Source: Chloroflexota bacterium (GTDB taxonomy: Bacteria > Chloroflexota > UBA11872 > VXOZ01). Taken from it: DNA of 7,145 nucleotides. The notes beneath the pieces are model-generated. The model ran no database searches. It was not told the origin of the DNA and saw only the letters and a program-made list of their open reading frames with translations. This document shows, one piece after another, positions 1 to 5,249 of the stretch (positions within the stretch are counted from its first letter, which is position 1; each line of letters begins with the position of its first letter). The stretch is taken from assembly GCA_009839775.1 (NCBI GenBank), contig VXOZ01000134.1, forward strand, positions 1-7,145. Direction: 5' to 3'. Both the position numbers and the translations under genes were made by a program.

Positions 1-89
1 GCTTAAGGGTCAAGGAAGACTTCGATTTGGACTCACAACAGTTTCGTGAATTCTTGAAGGAAGGTCTGGCGGCATTTTCACAGCAATGA
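1..89 (+). CDS. C-terminal end of an unidentified protein (5' end outside window)
   Basis: Reading from base 3, an open frame of 28 codons runs to a TGA at 87-89. The translated end contains FREFLKEGLAAFSQQ, an amphipathic, helix-like tail rich in Glu, Lys and Gln, preceded by an acidic DFDLDSQQ stretch. This looks like ordinary coding sequence, but it is too short to assign a family. The gene converges on the minus-strand nucleotidyltransferase, with 24 bp between the two stop codons. A competing 34-codon minus-strand frame (10-114) covers the same bases, and both are unlikely to be real. I prefer the plus-strand reading because it enters open from the left edge and its end looks protein-like. 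Confidence 0.4.
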   Translation, partial: LRVKEDFDLDSQQFREFLKEGLAAFSQQ

Positions 90-113
90 TGCGCGAGTAT
101 CGAATCTCAACCA

Positions 114-425
114 TTAGAGTATGATCACTTGCTCTGCGAGAATGCGCTCGCGGAGGCGCGGGTGGATTGAGTTGTAGGTCAGAATGTCAACTTTGCGGCC
201 CAACGCCTGTTCCAAGTCTAAGCCGAGGCCGGCAAGGTCGAACAGACTTGCTCCAGCAGGCATATCTACGAGTAAATCAATATCGCTCTCCGGCCCAAGC
301 ATCCCGTTGACCACAGAGCCAAATAGCCCGGCTCGTTGTACACCATATTGTTTCAATATCGGAACCGCGATATATTCAACTGACGCAATGGAGAGTGAAG
401 ACTCTTGCTTTGCATCAAGACTCAT
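114..425 (-). CDS. MNT-type minimal nucleotidyltransferase (HEPN/MNT antitoxin-like)
   Basis: This is a 103-residue minimal nucleotidyltransferase of the Pol-beta superfamily. The catalytic signature GS-x10-DxD is intact (G36, S37, D48, D50, within GSVVNG...SDIDLLV), and a third likely carboxylate is D80 in GRKVDILT. The ending, ILTYNSIHPRLRERILAEQ, is typical of antitoxins in HEPN/MNT toxin-antitoxin pairs. In characterised pairs the MNT protein transfers AMP from ATP onto the HEPN RNase toxin and silences it; that role is inferred here. I chose the ATG at 423-425 because a GAGG lies 9 bases upstream. A GTG ten codons earlier (453-455) has no clear ribosome site and would give 113 residues. 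The HEPN gene normally follows the MNT gene with an overlap or short gap, but the bases past the stop encode nothing resembling one, so the gene looks orphaned. It lies downstream of the PHP gene on the same strand and has its own candidate promoter. The family call is firm; the toxin-antitoxin role is not. Confidence 0.85.
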   Translation of the reverse strand: MSLDAKQESSLSIASVEYIAVPILKQYGVQRAGLFGSVVNGMLGPESDIDLLVDMPAGASLFDLAGLGLDLEQALGRKVDILTYNSIHPRLRERILAEQVIIL

Positions 426-496
426 GTACCTTGCCCTCTGGTCGTAGCCCGCCACCTATTCTCAGGACACAGCAGGTCTCTCTTGTGGCAGTAGTT

Positions 497-513
497 TGAT
501 CACAGTGCGATCA
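497..513. repeat. 17-bp imperfect palindrome, candidate operator
   Basis: On the minus strand the bases read TGATCGCACTGTGATCA. The two 8-base arms around a central C match at 7 of 8 positions (TGATCxCA and TGxGATCA). The site overlaps the proposed -10 box and start point of the promoter for the nucleotidyltransferase gene, which is where a repressor would be expected to bind. Small toxin-antitoxin genes are often autoregulated, so this is a plausible operator. No binding protein can be named. Confidence 0.3.
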
Positions 514-539
514 TAGCGTGACTATTCCGGCTATGTCCA
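510..539 (-). promoter_or_regulatory. Candidate sigma-70-type promoter for the nucleotidyltransferase gene
   Basis: On the minus strand there is a -35 box TGGACA (534-539, 5 of 6 matches to TTGACA), an 18-base spacer, and a -10 box TATGAT (510-515, 5 of 6 matches to TATAAT). Transcription would start near 503, about 75 bases before the ATG at 425. The promoter lies just beyond the end of the PHP gene, so the nucleotidyltransferase can be expressed independently. Confidence 0.4.
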
Positions 540-544
540 CGTAT

Positions 545-2527
545 TCAAACCCTCGACACCCACACGGGGCTGCTCCACACCTGTGCCACGCGGCCGTGGA
601 CGAGGTCGCGTTGGCGGACGCGTACGTAGTAGACAGCGCGGGCGGGCGGTGAGTCGTCGGTCCAGTCGAGACGGAAGTCTAGGGGAGCGCCGTTGCCGGG
701 GAACCACTCTTGGTGGACGATGCTGAAGCCTTCATCCGGTCGGTCGAGGTCGGCGCGGAGAATGTGTATCCAGCGCAGGGGGCCGGTGCCGAGCGCCTCT
801 ACGCGCACGTGCACCGGCTGACCGGCGGCAACGGTGGTCTCACCGCCCATGTCTTCGCCGTTGACCGCAAACTCCAGGTAGATGCGCGAGCCGGTCGAGC
901 CGTAGGTGCGGCGGCCGCGAATGGCGTCAAACGCCGCCTCGCGGGTGAGTGCCGGCGCCCACACCGCCATCGTGCCGTAGCCCTCTTTTCCCGGTTGCGC
1001 GCCGTGATTGTCCGACGAGCCAATCACGCCGAGCTTGAGACCGGCGAGCCAAGCGTCCACGGTGTAGTTGCCGGGATCGCCCGGGCCATTGAAGGTGAAG
1101 TCGGACACATCCATCGAGATGGGGTGGTCCGGCGCATACTCTTCGCTGAGCCCGTGGGAAGAATAGATTTCGATACTCGGGCGAAAACCCGGGTCGTGGA
1201 TGCTCCAGTCGTGCTTGACTCCGCTGCCGGGACGGGCGAACCCGCCGGTATGGTGCGGAATGGTGAACATCTTACCTGCCAGATTGTCTTGCTCTCCCCG
1301 CTGCCAGATCTCCTCTGGATTCTCCTCGTCTTGGTAGTGGAGCGGGCCCTCGCCGCCGCGGTAGTAGACGTTGTGGTGGCCCCAAGGCGCGCCGAAGCTC
1401 GCTTCGTAGCCCAGGATCGTGGCGAACACGCCGGGCTCGTTCCACTTCTCCGTGTAGGCTACGTTCATCTGCCAATCGTCCTGGCTCATGCTGCGCCGGT
1501 CGTTGTGGTCGGTGGCGCTGTAGATGTCGAGCAGGGAAGCGTAACGCGCGTAGCGATAGTGGTCGTCGCGGGTGCCGGTGCCGTCCCAGGAATACTGGCT
1601 GTGGGAGTGAATATCCCCCCAGTAGACGCCACCAACGGGCACTCCGTCCGCGCCCGTCGCAGCCGCAACGACCTTGCTAGGGTTAGAGAGGCCGTAGAGT
1701 CTCCCGTCGTTCGACGTCCCGCGCAGGCGCAATACGCCCTCCTCCGTGGGCGTGATCTCAAGCTCCCGGCAGCCCCACGTGACGTTGTCGCCCAGCTTGA
1801 TGGGGTTTGGTGGCAGCGTGGCCGCGCCGGTTTCGACCACCAGATAGACAGCGGTCTCCGGCGCCGGGACCGGATTGTGAAATTCGTCCAGCGCCACCAT
1901 GCGCACACGCGCCGGCGTGCCCACGACTGTACGAGATTCAAGCACAATGAAGAGCTCTACCGGCGGCCCGGGCTCATTGCTGAGTAGCGGCAAGGCACCA
2001 TCCGGCAAGAGCGCGAATTCTCTGTCTCCTGCCGTGTCAACTGCCGCGCGCACGCGCTCGGATGAACCCGTCCACAGCGGTGGCGTGAAGCCGCGGCCGC
2101 CCTGGCTCATGTCACCGTACACCACGTTGATGGTATCGCCCGCGCGCAGTTCACCTTCCGATACTGTCACCTGCACCGTCCATGAATAGCGACTGCCGGG
2201 CGGATAGCCCACGTTGCGGCGGTACGCCTTTGCGTACTCTCCTTCACTAGCGTCAAGGACTTCATAATGCAGGCGCACGCCGGTCCGGTCGGTGTGTGCC
2301 GTTACGTAGAACGGCGCCGTCGGGTCCACGCTCTGCAGGCGGCGGCCGGAGTTGCGCCACCACTGGTGCCAGCGTTCCGGCAAAGCCACCTGTATCCCGC
2401 CTCCGCTGGCCACGCCCGCAGCGCCGACCGTGTATGTCACTACCCAGGTGCCCCAAGTTCCGGCCCACCCGCTATTGGGCGAGACGGTCAAGAAGCCGGT
2501 ATCAAAGGTATCTTTCGAGGAATCCAT
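545..2527 (-). CDS. DUF3604-type PHP-domain metal-dependent hydrolase with N-terminal beta domains
   Basis: This 660-residue protein has a PHP-like metallohydrolase domain at about residues 300-545. The metal-ligand motifs appear in the order expected for PHP/DUF3604 proteins: GDIHSHS (D305, H307, H309), SATDHND (D340, H341), GYEAS (E375), PHH (H425, H426), SSHG (H459) and SSDNH (D506, H508). PHP proteins use two or three metal ions, mostly to hydrolyse phosphoesters; the substrate of DUF3604 members is not established, so only a metal-dependent hydrolase is claimed. Residues 1-180 and about 185-290 are Gly/Thr/Val-rich and look like two beta-sandwich domains. The second (VGTPARVRMVALDEFHNPV) resembles bacterial Ig-like folds. 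Residues 550-660 form another beta-rich tail. There is no signal peptide or membrane helix, so it is probably cytoplasmic unless exported by another route. The ATG at 2525-2527 is the only reasonable start, since the next Met is residue 140, and it lacks a clear ribosome-binding site. The gene is transcribed divergently from the aquaporin. Confidence 0.9.
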   Translation of the reverse strand: MDSSKDTFDTGFLTVSPNSGWAGTWGTWVVTYTVGAAGVASGGGIQVALPERWHQWWRNSGRRLQSVDPTAPFYVTAHTDRTGVRLHYEVLDASEGEYAKAYRRNVGYPPGSRYSWTVQVTVSEGELRAGDTINVVYGDMSQGGRGFTPPLWTGSSERVRAAVDTAGDREFALLPDGALPLLSNEPGPPVELFIVLESRTVVGTPARVRMVALDEFHNPVPAPETAVYLVVETGAATLPPNPIKLGDNVTWGCRELEITPTEEGVLRLRGTSNDGRLYGLSNPSKVVAAATGADGVPVGGVYWGDIHSHSQYSWDGTGTRDDHYRYARYASLLDIYSATDHNDRRSMSQDDWQMNVAYTEKWNEPGVFATILGYEASFGAPWGHHNVYYRGGEGPLHYQDEENPEEIWQRGEQDNLAGKMFTIPHHTGGFARPGSGVKHDWSIHDPGFRPSIEIYSSHGLSEEYAPDHPISMDVSDFTFNGPGDPGNYTVDAWLAGLKLGVIGSSDNHGAQPGKEGYGTMAVWAPALTREAAFDAIRGRRTYGSTGSRIYLEFAVNGEDMGGETTVAAGQPVHVRVEALGTGPLRWIHILRADLDRPDEGFSIVHQEWFPGNGAPLDFRLDWTDDSPPARAVYYVRVRQRDLVHGRVAQVWSSPVWVSRV

Positions 2528-2539
2528 AGGTATTCACTT

Positions 2540-2548
2540 TCTATACCA
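2540..2548 (-). promoter_or_regulatory. Candidate extended -10 promoter for the PHP gene
   Basis: On the minus strand the bases read TGGTATAGA, which fits an extended -10 element (TGn followed by a TATAAT-like hexamer with 4 of 6 matches). No good -35 box lies at the right distance. Transcription would start about 6 bases before the ATG at 2527, so the messenger would be almost leaderless. That agrees with the absence of a Shine-Dalgarno site for this gene. Confidence 0.2.
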
Positions 2549-2730
2549 ATAGTGCTTTGATCTCTTGGAGAGGAGTTTCGTGGCTAGCGCAACTCGTATG
2601 AAATCGTCTATGTGCAACGCAGGCTCAAGTGAATTGACGCGTCGACTTTCATTTTTATATCTTTGGAGCCGCAGCCTAAGTGAAACATCGAGAGCGTTGC
2701 ACTGTGCACGCAGCCTTGTCCGCAGATCAT

Positions 2731-2758
2731 TTGACATTCGCAGTGTACATAGCACAAT
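2731..2758 (+). promoter_or_regulatory. Candidate sigma-70-type promoter for the aquaporin gene
   Basis: There is a perfect -35 hexamer TTGACA at 2731-2736, a 16-base spacer, and a -10-like CACAAT at 2753-2758 (4 of 6 matches). Transcription would start near 2765, giving a leader of about 60 bases before the ATG at 2828. Confidence 0.35.
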
Positions 2759-2827
2759 AACAAGTGGCGTACACACGTTCAATGCCTCATCCCAGTAACA
2801 GGGCAAACCAAAGAGGGGATCAGCGCC

Positions 2828-3544
2828 ATGACTGAGAATACACCGAAAGCACTTGTCGCCGAATTCATCGGGACGTTCTGCTTCTTCTTCATTGGAGCAG
2901 GAGCCATCGTCACCGATGCTTTCATCGTCTCGCGCGGGGGTGACGGGCCCGGTCTCGTCGCGATTGCGCTGGCCCATGGCCTGGCGCTCGCGATTATGGT
3001 TACCGCGCTCGGCCACATTTCCGGTGGACACTTCAATCCGGCCGTAACCGTAGCGGCCTTTGTCGGCCGACAGATAGACATGCTACACGGTGTTCTCTAC
3101 ATTGTTGCCCAATTGGTGGCGGCGGTATTGGCGGGGTTCACTCTGCGAGCGGTCTTTCCCACCGAAGTCTGGCAACCCGTCAATCTCGGCACTCCAGCGG
3201 TGGCAGATGGGATTTCGTTTGGCACCGCAGTGCTCATCGAGGCAATCCTTACGTTCATTCTCGTGATCGTGATCTTTGGCACTGCCATGGACCCACGCGC
3301 TGCCAAGGTTGGTGGCTTTGCAATCGGCCTCACCATTGCGGCGGACATTCTGATCGGCGGCCCACTCACCGGAGCCTCGATGAATCCGGCGCGCACGTTC
3401 GGCCCGGCCGTGGCGGCGAATTTCTGGGACAACCACTTTGTCTACTGGATTGGACCCCTGTGCGGCGCCATACTCGCGGGTTTGGTGTATGGCTGGTATC
3501 TCATGGGCGCCAAGCAGGACGAAGAGCCGGCAGGGACGCTGTAG
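2828..3544 (+). CDS. Aquaporin / MIP-family channel with a TIP-like selectivity filter
   Basis: This 238-residue membrane channel of the major intrinsic protein family has the usual length and fold. Six membrane helices can be seen (about residues 6-27, 41-62, 85-107, 130-150, 160-176 and 204-225). The two half-helices carry both canonical boxes: GGHFNPAVT with N70-P71-A72 and GASMNPARTFGP with N186-P187-A188. Aligning by eye to E. coli AqpZ through the NPA boxes, the selectivity filter is H50, I174, A183, R189, where AqpZ has Phe, His, Thr, Arg. This His/Ile/Ala/Arg set is known from some plant tonoplast aquaporins, which also pass ammonia, urea or hydrogen peroxide. Transport of water with possibly such solutes is inferred. 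The start is supported by GAGGGG 9 bases upstream of the ATG. A 71-bp gap separates the stop from cimA, and nothing links the two functionally. The C-terminal tail (KQDEEPAGTL) is cytoplasmic in this fold. Confidence 0.95.
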   Translation: MTENTPKALVAEFIGTFCFFFIGAGAIVTDAFIVSRGGDGPGLVAIALAHGLALAIMVTALGHISGGHFNPAVTVAAFVGRQIDMLHGVLYIVAQLVAAVLAGFTLRAVFPTEVWQPVNLGTPAVADGISFGTAVLIEAILTFILVIVIFGTAMDPRAAKVGGFAIGLTIAADILIGGPLTGASMNPARTFGPAVAANFWDNHFVYWIGPLCGAILAGLVYGWYLMGAKQDEEPAGTL

Positions 3545-3551
3545 ACCGTTG

Positions 3552-3560
3552 TGATAGAAT
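3552..3560 (+). promoter_or_regulatory. Candidate extended -10 promoter ahead of cimA
   Basis: The bases TGATAGAAT form an extended -10 element: TG, one base, then TAGAAT, which matches TATAAT at 5 of 6 positions. There is no recognisable -35 box. The element sits just after the aquaporin stop and would give a leader of about 50 bases before the cimA start. No terminator was seen between the aquaporin gene and cimA, so read-through is also possible. Confidence 0.25.
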
Positions 3561-3615
3561 TCAGTCGAATGACATTGTGAAGCGCTGCACAAGCAGTTCT
3601 GCATAAGGTTTGACA

Positions 3616-5229
3616 TTGGCTAAAGCATTGGTTGAGCAATCATCGCCAGGACAGGCCCAGTCGGAACGTCGTATTGTCATTTACGACACGACACTGCGTG
3701 ACGGCGCCCAGGCTGAGGGACTTTCGTTCGCCGCTGCGGACAAGCTCAAGATTGCCCGCCGGCTGGATGAACTCGGTGTCCACTATGTGGAAGGCGGCTA
3801 TCCAGGCTCCAATCCCAAGGACCAGGACTTCTTCCGCCTGGCCCAAGACATCGAGTGGAAGAACATCACCATTACGGCGTTTGGCAGTACGCGACATAAA
3901 TCAACGAGTGTGGAAGACGACCCCGGCGTGAAGTCGCTCATCGGCACCGGGACCCGCGCCGTCTGCATCGTGGGCAAGGCGTGGGACCACCACGTAACCG
4001 CTGTGCTCGATACGACGCTGGAAAACAATCTGGCAATGATCGGCGAGACCATCGCCTATCTCAAGCGCCACGGCCTTGAGGTGTTCTTCGACGCGGAGCA
4101 CTTTTTCGATGGGTATCACGCCAGTCCGGAGTATGCATTAGCCGCACTGCGGGCTGCCCACGAGGCTGGGGCTGATTGCCTCGTGCTGTGCGACACGAAT
4201 GGCGGCAGCGTTCCGAACGATGTCAGGAACGTCACGCGTCGTGTCGCTGCCGAGTTCGACGTGCCTATCGGTATCCATGTGCACAACGACGCCGATCTGG
4301 CTACCGCCAATACGCTGGCAGCGGTGGAGTGCGGCGCGTCGCATGTGCAGGGCACCGTAAATGGTGTCGGGGAACGGTGCGGCAATGCCAATCTCTGCGC
4401 GGTGATTCCTAATCTGCAACTGAAGCTTGGTTACAAGGTGATCGAAACCGATCAATTGCAGCATCTCTCCGATGCGGCGCGGTATGTGAGCGAGATTGCT
4501 AACATGGCGCTCAACCCGTTCATGCCCTATGTTGGGCATTCTGCCTTCGCCCACAAGGCCGGCTACCACGCCGACGGCATGGCCAAGAGCCAGATTGCGT
4601 ATCAGCACGTTGATCCTGCGCTCGTGGGTAATGAGATGCGCGTGCTCATCTCCGAATTGAGCGGCCGCAGCAGTGTTCTGTCGCGCGCCGAGCGGCTGGG
4701 TCTACGCCTGTCTCGCCAAAGTGAAGACTTGCACGGCTTGGTGGAAGAGATCAAGGAATTAGAGCAGCGCGGCTTTCAGTTTGAGGGCGCCGAGGCGTCG
4801 TTCGAGCTTCTCATCAAGCGCCGTCAGCCGGACTACGCGCCGCCGTTTACGCTCTTGGATTTCCTCGTCTTAGTTGAGACGCGCGGCGGTCGAAGCATCC
4901 TCTCGGAGGCGACGGTAAAGATACAGGTCGGCGATGAGGTGCAGCATACCGCGGCGGAGGGTAACGGCCCGGTAAATGCCCTCGACACCGCGATGCGCAA
5001 GGCGCTGGTTTCCGCCTATCCGCAACTCGAACGGGTTCGGCTCCTGGACTATAAGGTGCGCGTACTCGATGAAAGCAGTGCTACTGCGGCGGGCGTGCGC
5101 GTGATGATCGAAAGCACCAACGGCCACACCGAGTGGAGCACCGTGGGCAGCTCTACGAACATCATCGAGGCGAGCTACTCGGCGCTGGCCGATTCCCTAG
5201 AATATGCAATCCTCGTGACAGACCAATAG
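3616..5229 (+). CDS. cimA: (R)-citramalate synthase
   Basis: The enzyme condenses acetyl-CoA with pyruvate to (R)-citramalate, the first step of the threonine-independent route to 2-oxobutyrate and isoleucine, in the cytoplasm. The 537-residue protein has an N-terminal TIM-barrel of the HMGL/DRE family. Visible motifs are YDTTLRDGAQ (metal ligand D24, catalytic R28-D29), DAEHFFDGY (159-167), LCDTNGG (191-197), GIHVHND (metal ligands H221, H223) and GVGERCGN (250-257). Together these match the citramalate synthase group typified by Geobacter rather than LeuA or homocitrate synthase. Residues from about 400 to 533 form the LeuA-type C-terminal regulatory domain, so feedback control by a branched-chain amino acid is likely. 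No ATG is near the start: the TTG at 3616 has AAGG 7 bases upstream, while the TTG at 3610 is too close to that site but would add only two residues. The next gene begins 20 bp after the stop. Other isoleucine genes (leuC, leuD, leuB) are not in the window. Confidence 0.93.
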   Translation: MAKALVEQSSPGQAQSERRIVIYDTTLRDGAQAEGLSFAAADKLKIARRLDELGVHYVEGGYPGSNPKDQDFFRLAQDIEWKNITITAFGSTRHKSTSVEDDPGVKSLIGTGTRAVCIVGKAWDHHVTAVLDTTLENNLAMIGETIAYLKRHGLEVFFDAEHFFDGYHASPEYALAALRAAHEAGADCLVLCDTNGGSVPNDVRNVTRRVAAEFDVPIGIHVHNDADLATANTLAAVECGASHVQGTVNGVGERCGNANLCAVIPNLQLKLGYKVIETDQLQHLSDAARYVSEIANMALNPFMPYVGHSAFAHKAGYHADGMAKSQIAYQHVDPALVGNEMRVLISELSGRSSVLSRAERLGLRLSRQSEDLHGLVEEIKELEQRGFQFEGAEASFELLIKRRQPDYAPPFTLLDFLVLVETRGGRSILSEATVKIQVGDEVQHTAAEGNGPVNALDTAMRKALVSAYPQLERVRLLDYKVRVLDESSATAAGVRVMIESTNGHTEWSTVGSSTNIIEASYSALADSLEYAILVTDQ

Positions 5230-5249
5230 CCTCAGAACTGAGGCAGCGC

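Larger units (their letters stand above)
2528..2827. other. Gene-free divergent intergenic region (300 bp)
   Basis: This stretch separates the starts of the PHP gene (leftward) and the aquaporin gene (rightward) and looks less GC-rich than the flanking genes. It holds a candidate promoter for each. A perfect 11-bp palindrome TGCACTGTGCA lies at 2698-2708, about 22 bp upstream of the aquaporin -35 box. A 6-bp inverted pair, GTGTAC (2743-2748) and GTACAC (2769-2774), spans the aquaporin -10 region. Two short frames are open: plus strand 2580-2798 (GTG start with AGGAG 4 bases upstream, 72 codons) and minus strand 2534-2737 (67 codons). Neither resembles a known protein and I do not call them genes. 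No RNA gene or terminator was recognised. Confidence 0.5.

Noticed and set aside
426..455. A GTG start at 453-455 for the nucleotidyltransferase, adding ten residues.
   Set aside because: It has no clear ribosome site and the added residues do not belong to the fold, whereas the ATG at 425 has GAGG 9 bases upstream. It remains possible.
710..1987. A 425-codon plus-strand open frame antisense to the PHP gene.
   Set aside because: It is fully inside the well-supported PHP gene, has no recognisable motif and is Val/Ala/Arg-rich. Long antisense frames are a common by-product of GC-rich codon use.
2534..3031. A 165-codon minus-strand frame overlapping the aquaporin gene start and the divergent region.
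   Set aside because: The first part is antisense to the aquaporin coding sequence, and the last 67 codons (from 2737) have no ribosome site or family resemblance.
3592..3602. A small inverted repeat GCAG-TT-CTGC between the aquaporin and cimA as a terminator.
   Set aside because: The stem is 4 bp with a 2-base loop and no T-run, too weak for a terminator.
5133..5249. An N-terminal extension of the FAD oxidoreductase by 39 codons into cimA.
   Set aside because: The extension overlaps the cimA coding end in another frame and its translation looks random. The ATG at 5250 has a good ribosome site just before the FAD-binding motif.
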